64,000 nucleotides of DNA from Paraconiothyrium sp. Pb-2020 (lineage: Eukaryota > Ascomycota > Dothideomycetes > Pleosporales > Didymosphaeriaceae), in the NCBI GenBank assembly GCA_022419385.1, contig JAJUBI010000004.1, positions 496,001 to 560,000 of the forward strand, read 5' to 3'. Shown one piece after another: positions 1 to 10,730 of the stretch. Position numbers and translations under genes: made by a program. Below the pieces are notes generated by a model. That model was not told the DNA's origin. It was given only the letters and a program-made list of their open reading frames with translations, and did no database searches. The first letter of the stretch is position 1; every line of letters begins with the position of its first letter.

Positions 1-185
1 AGGAAAAGGAGGCTGAAAACGCACATGTGTAGGCCGTCGACCAAAGTCAGTTCCTCTCTTCCTGCATGTACTCTTCAAGCCGAGATGGAATCGCATTCAA
101 CATCATCCAGTATTATCTACATTACTCCCTTGACCAGTGCGCTTCTTTGCTCATTCCATCATCAGTCATACCTTGCCAATCACTC

Positions 186-1143
186 TCATGTTGTTGCGGG
201 TGTCGGCGTCTCCTGCCCGGGCACCGGACTCGCCAAATTCTTCGCCCGCAATTCATATTCCTCCTTGCCCTTGAGCCCCATCGTCTTGCCTCGCCGCAAC
301 ATCAGCAACGCTACCGCGCCTATGAGTGCAAAGCCCCCGATGATCGAACCGACTGCTATACCAGCTTTGGCGCCTGTCGAAAGACCTCCGGCGCCGCCTC
401 CACCTGATTGAGAGTCGGATGAGGAGGTTTTAGAAGTGGATGAGGGTGAGGCGGAGGATATAGGAGAGGAAATGCTTGAGGAAGAGGGGGACTCGAAGTC
501 CGACGATGTGACGTTGAAGCAGGGGGCTGTGATGTTAAAATCTGACGCAGCTACAAAGGTCTGTTATCGTCAGTCCACTTTCAAACACCTCATTGATGGG
601 AATCATTTACGATATCCGCGCAAGCGAAGAACGACTGATTGTTTCCATTGTTCTCGCCTTCAAATTCTGCCCAGTATTCCATTTGAATAGTTGCGTTCGT
701 GCCCGCCGTGATTCCATCGATGCCCTGGAGCTTGTAGCATTGATGACCGGGATCGACTTCTGAGACGTTGGAGACGACTTGGTCGTCTACAAAATCAGAC
801 TGCGTTCGTGGATCTGATCCAGATCAATTCCATGTCTTATGTGGTAGCAGATATTCTGAGGTCACAGCTTACCGTTCCCAGTCGCTAGTCGGATTGCCAC
901 ATTCCATGCCTCGTCCGCAATCGTCAACGCTACCGCACCCTGGGTGAGCGGGAACTCAGTGCGGTTCGAAGGGCCATCTGCACTTCCGCACGGTGCGATA
1001 TTATCTGATTGGGCTGTCCAGTTACGGTCCGATGGCCAAAGGAAGGCAACAGGACCCATCTCTGTACCTTCTACCCCTAGTCCATGCTGACCTTCCACAC
1101 ACGCAAAAGAGGCCACGAAGGCTGGCAAGAGAAGGGAGAACAT
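186..1143 (-). CDS. BIM1/X325-type copper-binding protein with C-terminal membrane anchor
   Basis: Three exons (1143-873, 786-611, 560-186) join in frame into 273 aa. A signal peptide ends so that the mature protein would begin at His20 (HGLGVEG), the N-terminal histidine typical of LPMO-like X325/BIM1 copper proteins. Family-like segments follow: GPVAFLWPSDR, an APCG cysteine, CADITFVAASDF and the PCFNVT cysteine. A Ser-rich linker (about 170-205) leads to a single hydrophobic segment (about 215-237, rich in Gly, Ala, Ile and Leu), then RRGK and a short cytoplasmic tail. X325 proteins are known as extracellular copper binders, many of them GPI-anchored; a transmembrane tail would hold this one at the plasma membrane. 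It is divergent from the next secreted-protein gene. The family call is fairly secure; the role in copper uptake is inferred. Confidence 0.8.
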
Positions 1144-1984
1144 TATGCCACTGAAATGTGGGCAGTTATTGTGGCGGTGTTTAGACGTCCAAGGTGGGGT
1201 TCTTCTAGCATCAGGTACTGCTCACATGCAACTGATATGGGCTCGCAGTACCGAGCGCAGACTTGCATATGCTAGCATCTTCTCAACGGCACGGGTGTTA
1301 CCATTGCAAAAGCTATCCTGCTTCTCGGTACGCCCACGCCATAGCCAAGCTCTCAATATTGGTCCTCTAGCGCATCGTACAGAAACTTCGTGCCGTCTGC
1401 GAACCGATTGGACTCGACTACCAATATCGGCATGTCCGGCTGGCGGTATACATCCAATGGGAAGGTGTGGTACGACTGGGACACGGGCCTGGACATTACG
1501 GCGGTATTTTGAGTTATCTGATGGCGCTAGTGCATGTAGCCAAGGCATGCGAAGAGCTTGGAGGGCCAATGGCCGTGCAGAGTAGGTGCCACCTGACCCA
1601 CACATTCATTCAGAGGATGCATCTAATCAATCCATCTGATAAAAGTTTGCCATCTCCGATTTTCGGCCGGTTGGACTGTGGCCGCTATCAGTCCACTTGT
1701 TGTAACAAGGCAGGGAAGCTTCCAGGTTGGGGATGTACATGCGGTTGTACACTTGCTGCAGGATCGAAACTAGCGGCACGACGCCTGATGTTGGATGATG
1801 CTTCGTACTTGCAGCTTGTGTTAGGTTCCCAGCCATATAAGATGCGGAGACCAGCGCTCTCGATTGGTTTCGTGTACCTGCATTTTCACGAGTCCAATAT
1901 CTACCATAGGTAACTTGACCTGCTGAAGTTTTTAGGCACAATCATTTTGCTACTCATACACTCGTTCGGTCGCAATTAATCACC
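1144..1984. other. divergent intergenic region
   Basis: This lies between two divergent secreted-protein genes and should contain both promoters. Four overlapping open frames of 100-150 codons occur on both strands, but none shows a recognisable domain, signal peptide or splice-supported extension, so I call no gene. Confidence 0.5.
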
Positions 1985-2873
1985 ATGTTTACCTCCCGCA
2001 TCGTCATCGCAGGCTTCATCGCTGCAAGCACTGCATCTATGATCATTGAAGAGCAACAATTCGCTGCTCTGCTTAAGCGCCAGGCCCCTGGATCCCCAGA
2101 GTATGCCTGCCACGATAATTGCGGTATATACTACAATTCCTCTACATATCTGCCTACCACTGACTTGGGCTCTAGGAACCGCAATCACCGTGTCCAAAGC
2201 TGGCGGTGATTACTGTACCGAAGAAGTCTTTCTGTACGACTACAAGAACTGTCTTCAATGCGCCGGTCCCGACAACGTCGATATCTGGAAGTACTACGGC
2301 GGCTCGCTATCCACCGCGGCAGGCAAGTGCGACGGTCTTGACACGGAGCCCAAGAGCGGAAAGCAGGATGATGTAGGCGACGCGAAACACCCCGGTGACA
2401 GCACCGGCGCGAGTTCAGCTGCTTCTTCTTCCACCCCTACCTCTACCACTGAGGCGGTCACCGAGCCAGTATCTTCTGTTGCCCACGCGACGAATACCCT
2501 GGAGGCGGTGACCGACGTGCTATCATCTTCGGGAGCCGAAGCTACTGTCACTGCTACTGAAAGCTCCTCTGCAGCGGCGAGCTTGACCTCTGCCGTTGAG
2601 TCTGCGGTGAGCTTTGCGATTTCTTCGGTATTGGACACAGCTACGGCCGTTCCTGTTCCTACGGTATCCGGCGCCCCTTATGCTACCGGCAATGCAACGA
2701 CTAATGGAACCTCCCCTGTGAGTTGTGCACACGGCTAGTGAGAGTTTGTACTGACGGTGAGACAGACTGCTTCCGCTCCTACTGGACAATTCACGGGCGG
2801 TGCCGAGACGGTGCACATGAACAATGTCGTTGCTTTGATCGGGGCTGTTGCGGCTGTGGGAGCCTTTTACTGA
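1985..2873 (+). CDS. secreted GPI-type Ser/Thr-rich protein with N-terminal cysteine domain
   Basis: Three exons (1985-2123, 2176-2717, 2766-2873) give 262 aa. There is a signal peptide (MFTSRIVIAGFIAASTAS), then a cysteine-bearing domain with motifs NCGTAI, GDYC, YKNCLQCAG and IWKYYGG, then a long Ser/Thr/Ala/Val-rich stretch. The protein ends in a short hydrophobic tail (NNVVALIGAVAAVGAFY) as expected for GPI attachment. The first splice restores NCG-TAITVSK and the second restores TSP-TASAP. Proteins with this layout are common in Pezizomycotina cell walls, but I know of no assigned biochemical function. It probably sits at the cell surface as a glycoprotein. Confidence 0.75.
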
Positions 2874-3660
2874 GCTGGTTTACCGCATGTTGGAACGATC
2901 TCTGATGTGTAAGCTAGAATGGCTTGTATGATAATTGATGGTCAGAAATGGCTACTAATGGCGGAATAATAATGAATTTCTGTCGCTTCGACGATACTTA
3001 CACTATACGAAACAAGTCTTCTAATACTGCATACTATCCATTATGCTCAGATGATACTACAATCGCAGCCTCTGGCGTAGAGGTCTACCGCAAGCATTTC
3101 CAAGAGCATAGTAACACAGGCGATGATGTCTTCTTCTGTCCCGCCTATCATCGCTTTCCATTAAACATGCGCGACGTTTTTTGAGAATATCACTCATGTC
3201 CAACCAGTAACTTTCCAGCCACAGCAACCCCGCTTGGATTCTACTCATATGGAGTCTAGATACAATAAGCCTCCAGCTAGGTCAAGCTCTACTTTTCGAT
3301 ATGTTATAATGCCTCTACAAGACGGAGGCTCGTTTCATGGCAAATCCTTTCAGCTCCATATCGATCTACAGCAGGATTGAGCCTTTCTAGTCACTTCATA
3401 TCGCTATTCCAAACTTTGCGCATCCCATGTCGGATCGTTTGGAAATGTGCCACCAGAACACTCACATTTCAAGCAAGTTGAACCGTAACATAGGCAATAT
3501 TGAATTCAAATAGGCTAAAGATATCAACGACCTGAAGACGTGGTCCGTTAGATTCGGCATTAAAGACGCCATGCAATCCATTTATTCATTTCTCAAATAT
3601 GTTATATACTAACGACTTCCGTTGCATGCTTCTTACTATATCCGCGCAGGTCTTTTACCA
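2874..3660. other. intergenic, no gene seen
   Basis: This AT-rich-looking stretch between the GPI-type gene and the decayed block has only short open frames (longest about 78 codons), none convincing. I see no repeat or RNA gene in it. Confidence 0.5.
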
Positions 3661-3689
3661 GGGACCCGACGGAGGTGAGCCTATTAAAT

Positions 3690-5530
3690 AACGACGACGA
3701 CGACGACTTTCAGCCGAAGTCTACTCGTAAGCGGGACAAGAAGAAGCACAGCAGTCTACAAGCAAAGAAGCAGACCAAGAGGGCATGAGCTACAAACAAT
3801 AGTAGCCAGCGGCTAAATTGTGTAGTTTAGGATACTGACAACCAGGAACCTAGCCCAGTATCACCAAAGTGGACAAGAACAAATCATAGGAGGAGTGATA
3901 GCAGCAGTAGACTTAGTCCTATTAAAGAGGTACCAGCAACAGTTCCAGTAGCGACTTAGAAGAAGACGCGGTCGAGATCACAGAAGAACACATAAAGCAG
4001 CTAGAAGACGAGGTCTTAGCCGAGGCGTCTATTGACGACCCAGCTGCTGTTCTACACAGGATAGCTCCATCATTTTGCTACCGTGGGGCTCCTAGCTACG
4101 AAGTCCTTGCAGGTATGCAAAGGTATTACGCAGAGTGGACATTCAAAACAAGGCTACTTGGATGCATAGATGATCCAGACCCACTGGCCTACGTTTACAA
4201 TCTACCGGTCTCGATGTTACGCGTATCTTCCAACGAGCTTTCCACATCGCTATCCAGAGAGGTTCCTCGACTCTTCGATACGCTACAAGGGCTGGTATTC
4301 TTAGAGGAGACAGACAGGAGCGAAGCCTACCTAATAAGTTTAAAGAGCCTTCCCAGGAGGATGACTTCGACGAGAACGTCCCATACAAGTATCCAGCTTG
4401 GAGCCGCTATCGCCAGGCCCTGGTAGATATGTTACCAGTCTTCGCCCAATGTGCTCTGGAGGTAACTACTTCTTTAGGAGCCAAGCCACATTCGCATTCA
4501 TTGCTAACATCTTCGCAGGCCCACGACCAACTCGAATCTATCACGCCATACTTCCTAAACCAACCCGGCAAACTTGCAGGGCCCTTGCAGGGCCCAAGGA
4601 TGGTATCGACGCAGAAGACGACAAAGGCTCCAAAAACAAAAACCGGAAAGCCGGATGTTGGATCTATTGCGTCGCGTACCGCCTCAAATAGAAGGATCAG
4701 GATGAAGAGCAGTTGCTCCCTATATCAATTTCACCAAATGGTAGCATTTCGGTCTCTCTTTATCAGATGGACGATATTCCTAGAAAACCCTACCGCGGAT
4801 CTGGTTTGTATGCTTTCTCAGAAAAGGATAAGTCGGTCCAGGACAAGTTCGCTGGGAGCCCAGTGCTCCTCAACTGACTCCATTCCATACTATACATTGT
4901 ACGCCGAAGACCCCACTATACAATTCCAGCCAAGGGAGTACGCCAAGCACTGCATGGTAAAGACAGCCAGGGCACAAGATCCGGTCCTACAACGACACCC
5001 TGCAGCAACACCAGGGCACGCACTACTACAGGAACAAGTACCGGACACACGCATACAAGCGCGTCTATCGGCCGTGAACAAGGTATCGACAACCCGACAT
5101 GCGAAGGCTATTTCGCATTTACCCACCCTAAAACGTGTCTCAACTTTCTATAAGAGCGCCTACCTACTGCGCACTTTGACAACACGCCTATAACCTGACT
5201 ATGGCTTAGCAACTTCGTCCTAGATACGCCTCCGCTATTCCTAACGCATCTCCTTGAGATGGACAATCTCTGATTTGTAAATCTCAAGGAGAAATGCGCT
5301 GTCTTGAGTGCCTGTTGGGCAGAGAAGAAACCAGCAAACATGAGGGAAGGTTTCTACAACACCTTCTCAGGTTACGAGTTTCACGAGACCGCCTACAGCA
5401 CATACAGTCAGTGGGGTTTATAAAAGCACCTCGTGAGTCTATCGTACCAGCAAAGCACCAGGAATTCCAATGGCGCAACAAAAGCGATATCCACCCATTG
5501 CAATTAGAGGAGCTACAACATTATATTTAG
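3690..5530 (+). pseudogene. decayed protein-coding gene, family unknown
   Basis: Coding-like segments alternate between frames. An acidic segment with ITEEHIKQLEDEVLAEASI reads into CYRGAPSYEVLAG and PVSMLRVSSNELSTSL (about 3930-4310). The reading then shifts to another frame with PYKYPAWSRYRQALVDMLP (about 4380-4480). A further frame, with QMDDIPRKPYRGSGLYAFS, is bounded by in-frame stops at 4689 and 4875. Then comes a frame with DPTIQFQPREYAK (about 4900-5190). Such frame hopping and interior stops without plausible splice sites indicate a broken gene rather than an intron-rich one. I do not recognise the family. It may once have been joined to the exonuclease-like remnant just downstream. 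Confidence 0.45.
3691..3707. repeat. ACG microsatellite
   Basis: Five ACG units plus a partial sixth stand at the upstream edge of the decayed coding block. In the frame that reads into the block they would encode an Asp run (DDDD) ahead of FQPKSTRKRDKKK, so the repeat may be a relic of a coding acidic stretch. Confidence 0.7.
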
Positions 5531-5559
5531 CTTATTGACTAACACATTACCTCAAACAG

Positions 5560-6279
5560 CATCTTCGCTGTTGATTCGGAATTTTGGAACCCGGTAAATC
5601 CCTTCGCAGCTATACCTACCCAAGTGGGTGTTGTTTCTGCACAGCAGCCAGATAGCGTAACATTTACGGCCAATTGGGACTACAGTCTCACTGTGGCAGA
5701 GATGTTCACAGCAATACAAGACGCTTTCCCATCTGCAAAACAAGGCCATTTGGACTTCCTAAGGAGACATCTGCATAGAATCTACAACACGTACAGTAAT
5801 CTGCCGCTTCTCACAGGCGCTGAGATGAAGAAGAGATTGAGGAGGGACATGGGAATGAGGAAAGGCTCACTAGTACTTACGTGGGGGCCCAGTAAGGCGG
5901 ACAAAGATGCGATAGCGAAAATTTGGCTCAAGGACGACAACATGCTGAGCAACAGAGAGAACATGGACCAAGAGTTCAAGGAAAAGTTCGATACGATCAA
6001 CTTCGCCCGGCTTCTCTTTATCACGACGAATATACCATGTTTCGCACTGCAGGTTGCCTACAGATTCATCCATCCGTGGAGAGCAGAAGAGTCATTAGAC
6101 TTTCACTCTACCGGGGTTGATGCCATGGTGGGACGGCTGTAAAAATCATTCGAGGCCGATTACAAGGCCTACAAGTAAAGGAGAGCAGTGTTCTACATCG
6201 ACTTCAGCGACTACGAAACGAATCAATGCGAGAACGTAGCTCACGACGATTTTGCGGCATGCTTTCATCGCGCTTTGTA
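5560..6279 (+). pseudogene. DEDDh-type 3'-5' exonuclease-like remnant with in-frame stops
   Basis: One frame runs from about 5560 through FAVDSEFWNP, an acidic D-x-E motif followed by PTQVGVVS as in exonuclease motif I of DnaQ/Gfd2-YDR514C-like nucleases. It continues to FHSTGVDAMVG, which resembles the closing H-x4-D motif of DEDDh enzymes. A TAA at 6140 follows, but the same frame carries on for 11 codons to a second TAA and then VFYIDFSDYETN up to a stop near 6279. Both stops could come from CAA by one C-to-T change. An alternative is a 47-nt intron starting GTAAAA after the first motif block. The nuclease assignment rests on two short motifs and is tentative. Confidence 0.4.
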
Positions 6280-6422
6280 AGGTATATAAGGTTCTCACGC
6301 TGGTTTCTCGTGTGCCATAAACCATATTCTTCCTCGTTCTCTCAGTTCTTCCATATCACTCGACACCTCGCCCTCTTATCACGTTTCCCATCACCAGTAA
6401 ACACCACGCATACGACGTCGCA

Positions 6423-7850
6423 ATGTCCGATTCTCCTGTTAGCCGGCGTCGCATTGCGCTCGACCTACTCGAAAGCAGTGGTGGAGAGGTAAGTAAACCG
6501 CTCAGCTCATGCAGTCCAGACAACACACTTATGATTATTAGACATCACCGACTCGCCTTCCGCGCCCTGCGTACGGAAAGAAGAAGAGGCGCAAGACTAC
6601 AAAGAAGCGAAATAGGAATATAAGCCAAGGAAGAGAAGCGAGATGGCAGCGAAGGTCTACAGAACCTTAGGAACCAAACACCTCTAGACACTGAAGGCCC
6701 GCCAGATGCTGCTACGCTGCTAGCGGATGTGGACCTGTAGGGAAGACATGTTGAGTGTGAGTTGAGTAGGGCGTAAGCTACTCAAAGTCAGGAGAACAAG
6801 GCGTTTATGTAAGTCCCAATTTCGCCCAGTGTATTTTCTTAACTAATTGTGTGGCAGAGTGAAGTCTCTGTTTAACAAACTTCTATATTCTTTGCATTCC
6901 TGGCACTCCCCGCAGAAATTCGCCTTACGATCTATCGGTTCCTACCACTCGACGTCCGTCACTATCCTTTATATAACCAAGTATCTAACAAGACCTGCAA
7001 CGATGGTACCCTCGTTATCTCGAAGTTCCCTGGGGTTGTTCTGCTCAGGACCTGCAGTCTCATCTACGCAGAATCATATCCAATGTTCTGGAAATATCAG
7101 TTGTCTTGGGCTTTATCTCAAGGTATGCATCTCATGGTCAACAACATAAAGGATTACAGCATAGTGTTAGGCCAAGTGACAACGTGTCTAGCACATGAGG
7201 AGGGCGATTGTCCGAGCATACATCAACAAGACAATCCAGAACTTCCGAACGATTACCACGAGTAATGGTACAGAGGGTTAGGCGGCCACCATAGGGCTCA
7301 CCAGCTTCTTTGAACAATGCAGCACTACCGAGGACCAATAACTGAATATTCGCCTATATTGCAACGAATACAAGACCGCTGGAACTCCTTAAACAACAAA
7401 GGGCATAACAGACTCTTACCCAAAGAGTATCAACCTTCATTCAATGTAATCGAAAAGGAACTCCACTCTCCTGGATTTGGAGAAGTTCAATTTCAGAGGA
7501 TACCCGTCCAACTATCAATGCGCCTTGACCTTGACTATCTCGAAGACAATAGGCGGAGGACAATGCAACAGATGCACAGGGAGTGGGAATGGAGTTGGCT
7601 TAGTCTACCAATTGGTTTTATGTGCGATATACGCTGCAGTATTAAGCTGAACGTAGGCGCAGTGGGCTCAGACAGGGAGACGGTCGAAGCATTTCGGCAA
7701 ACTAACATATTCGCATTGCCGAGACCGAAACCGGCCTGGTGTCGACGGGAATGGTTGTCGGTAAGTGATCACGGTGGAGCTACGTATGAAGAGATCTCTA
7801 GGAGAGGTGAAGAACTTGACCTTTGGGCGGCATGCGACTGGCACTGCTAG
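6423..7850 (+). pseudogene. broken F-box-like (LPAEIRLxIY) gene
   Basis: It opens with MSDSPVSRRRIALDLLESSG and a good intron (from 6489), then a basic stretch (GKKKRRKTTKKRNR) that reaches a stop. Another intron-like GTAAGT...CAG lies near 6807-6858, after which frame LFNKLLYS must shift by one base to enter FAFLALPAEIRLTIYRFLP. That motif is typical of fungal F-box-like proteins of the LPxEIRxxIY group. The frame stays open to about 7265 (LLRTCSLIYAESYPMFW), with another open frame at 7317-7850. The internal stop and frame shift suggest a decayed gene; a multi-exon live gene cannot be excluded from sequence alone. Confidence 0.45.
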
Positions 7851-8170
7851 TGCTTCAGAATGTACATGTGTCCTCGAAGCTTGATGCCTACCACTGACTT
7901 ATCTTCCACAACCCAAACCCACCCGCTGAACCTTCTTGCTCTACTTACAATCAATGAGTAATGGTCCATACCGAACATTGTACTATTCATCGAGCCTTAT
8001 CAAAAAGACTGACGGTGTTCCTGGACGAATAAGCCGATATGTCCGGACCGGTTCCGGTTGTCGGCGCCGACATGAACTCCATGGATTATCCGCCGTCCGT
8101 GCTTCAAATCATACAAGAGCATAAGTACACTCACATGCAACGTGATTTTTGCCATCGACGTAGGGTCAGA

Positions 8171-9568
8171 ATGATCTCCGACTATGTTCTACTTGTGCTA
8201 CAAATTCTTCGATTTCTTCCCAAACTCGCTGCGACGGTCCTCCGCCAACGCATATCGGCCATTATTCACAAACACACTTACAAAGCTCTTCCAACTGAGC
8301 AAGTAAAGAACGTGGTGGTCATCGGCGGTTCTTTCGGCGGATATCAAGTTGTGAAAAGGCTAACGGAGACGCTACCCACGGGGTATCGGGTGGTATTGGT
8401 AGAAAAGAACTCACATCTTAATTATGTCTTTGCTTTCCCGCGGTTCAGTGTGGTGAAGGGATATGAGCAAGATGCTTTTATTCCTTACACCGGTCTCTCG
8501 AAGGGCGCATCAGATGGTATATTCCATCAAGTGCAGGATACCGCGACGCAAGTCACTGAACGCTTTGTGGAGCTCAAGAGCGGAGCGAAGCTAGAGTACA
8601 CATATTTGGTCATCGCCACCGGGACATCTTCCAAGCTTCCGAGCAAGGTTGCTTCAACTGAAATAGAAACGGCGCAAGCGGAGTTGAGAGGAATGCAAGA
8701 CAAGATTCAGGAAGCGGGGAGAATTGCGATTGTTGGAGGTGGCGCCGTAGGTGTAGAACTGGCAAGCGATGTGAAGGACTTCTATCCTGAGAAGGAAGTC
8801 ACGCTTATCCATTCGCGCGCGCATTTGCTGAACACTTTCGGCCCACGACTCCAGAATCATGTTGCGAAAATACTAACAGACATGGACATCACACTACGCT
8901 TGAAAGAACGTCCGAACATGACATCACAGAGCAATGCATTGCACTTCGCGAGTGGGGATCAAAAGCAATACGATCTTATCGTAAGGAACCTGTGCTAGAT
9001 GAGTATAAGACGCGAGATGCTGAACTGCGAGTAGATCCCTTGTACCGGACAACAGCCAAACTCCGCCATCATCGCCGCACTATCTCCAGTTTCAATCTCA
9101 AAAGAAACTTTCCAAGTGCAAGTGAAGCCATCACTTCAAGTGCTAGATGACCGGTTCCCTCATATTTTCGCATTGGGGGACGTCGCAGCAACAGGAGGAC
9201 CGAGAATGGCGCGTGCAGCCTTCTTCCAGGCCGAAATTGTTATAGGAAACATCCAAAGTCTCATCAAAGGAAAATCAAATCTCAGCATGTATAAGCCGAA
9301 TGTTGCGTTCGAAGGGTCGATAAAGTTGACACTGGGGAAGGTAAGTCATGATAAGTACAAGCTTGTTGAATTGCTACCGTTGGCTAATTTTGGATAGACT
9401 CGACTAGCATTGTACTCACAGGGAAACAATGGCAAAGAAATACTTGTGCCGTCAAATATGGGACATGAAGATGGAGACGTAAAGAGGCAATGGGCTTTCT
9501 TTGGAGCGAATGCGACAAAGCTCGAAAGAAACAACGACAGCAGTCGATCGGGTGGAGCACCGTTGTAA
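8171..9568 (+). CDS. AIF/AMID-type FAD-dependent pyridine nucleotide oxidoreductase
   Basis: Three exons (8171-8980, 9035-9340, 9398-9568) give about 428 aa; an in-frame ATG at 8039 would add 44 residues of less convincing sequence. A hydrophobic segment (YVLLVLQILRFLPKLAATVL) precedes the FAD-binding motif VVVIGGSFGGYQVVKRL. The second dinucleotide fold is at IAIVGGGAVGVELASDV (NADH site), and the C-terminal FAD motif is at FALGDVAATGGPRMA. This matches apoptosis-inducing-factor 2/AMID-like oxidoreductases of fungi, which move electrons from NAD(P)H through FAD and are usually tied to mitochondria or membranes. It converges on the RING-like gene with 86 bp between stops. Confidence 0.85.
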
Positions 9569-9654
9569 TGCTTACTATATAATGACACGTCATCAATGGC
9601 GTTAGCTAGATAGGTCTTATCGACCCAATGATTTTATTGTGGAAATTAATTATG

Positions 9655-10509
9655 CTAGGACGAAGTGAATTGTCGTCTATAATCCAGATTGCGTTGTAGC
9701 CAACATCGACAGCCTGCGCAATTGTACCTCCGCACGCCCTTTCGTCGAAGGAAATCCTGCAGGCATGATTCCTGGTACTGATGGCCGCAGGCTTCAACTT
9801 TGTTCATGTCGGCAGCGTTGTGGTTCTCGAGACAGATGTTACACTGGAAGTACAGTGCGGCAATGTGCTTATGCTGTTGCTCCAACTGTAGCTCCGTATC
9901 CGGCTTCTGCTTCTGCTTCTGATTGACTGTGTCAACATGCTGTTGTTGTGCTTTGGGCATTGTATGCAGCTCTATCGAGGAAAGCTTGATCTCAGGCACT
10001 GAATCTATAGCACTTATATCTGTGGCTTCTTGCTCTAGCTCAGATACGGGCGCGAACTCGGATCCTGGCCGAGGCGCTGGCTTTCCCATTTCCGCTTCTG
10101 CTTCCGCTTCGTCAGTGACCGTCTCAGAAACATGAACGTCATCCTTGCGTGAGGACTTTGCGTTCGCGATTCCAGTGAGCCACTCAGTCATCCTCTTCGT
10201 CCAATCTACGACCTCAGGGCTCTCACTCGGAGGTTCATGCTTGTCGCAGTACTTTCTGCCCGTCTCATCATCGATCATGGTGTGCTTGTTAGGGCACTGC
10301 ATCCCGCAGCCTCCAAAGTCAAAGAAAGCCTGGCAGCGGTCCTTTGCATACTGGTCATGAAAAGAACAATAATACACGTTGACAGACTCCTGGTACATGT
10401 TTCCTGCGCGTGGACACTCGTATTGGGTGTTTTTGGGCATCTTGAACGAGCAGTGGTGACGTATGGAACCAGCCGGCGGCGCCATACTGAGGGGTGAAAT
10501 TTGCATCAA
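9655..10509 (-). CDS. cysteine-rich protein with degenerate C-terminal RING
   Basis: A single exon encodes 284 aa. The N-terminal 90 residues are rich in Cys and His (HHCSFKM, YYCSFHDQY, GCGMQCPNKH, YCDKHEPP) and may bind zinc. The middle is low-complexity acidic and Gln/Lys-rich (AEAEAEMG, NQKQKQKPD). The C-terminus resembles a C3HC4 RING: CNIC, then EACGH, then ESC, then CAGC. The fifth zinc ligand, expected two residues after the histidine, is Gln (CGHQYQESC), so only seven of eight ligands are present. Fungal RING proteins of this layout are presumed ubiquitin ligases; activity here is doubtful. A start further downstream at Met9 is possible. Confidence 0.65.
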   Translation of the reverse strand: MMQISPLSMAPPAGSIRHHCSFKMPKNTQYECPRAGNMYQESVNVYYCSFHDQYAKDRCQAFFDFGGCGMQCPNKHTMIDDETGRKYCDKHEPPSESPEVVDWTKRMTEWLTGIANAKSSRKDDVHVSETVTDEAEAEAEMGKPAPRPGSEFAPVSELEQEATDISAIDSVPEIKLSSIELHTMPKAQQQHVDTVNQKQKQKPDTELQLEQQHKHIAALYFQCNICLENHNAADMNKVEACGHQYQESCLQDFLRRKGVRRYNCAGCRCWLQRNLDYRRQFTSS

Positions 10510-10730
10510 GTGAGTTGCGGAGGTTCAAACTTTCTCGAAAGGGTTTGGAGGGAGTATAGTGGTTGATAGGTACGAATACATATAAGCAGCGCCGCCAACA
10601 TTGTGCACTCAGCCACATAGCGAACAATGGATTGCGGGGACGTTCTTGGTTCTGACAGCTTTGACGCCTGCATTATTTGACGAAGGGGAAGTTTCTAAAG
10701 GCTCAATAGTGAGCAGACCTCCACTTCCTT

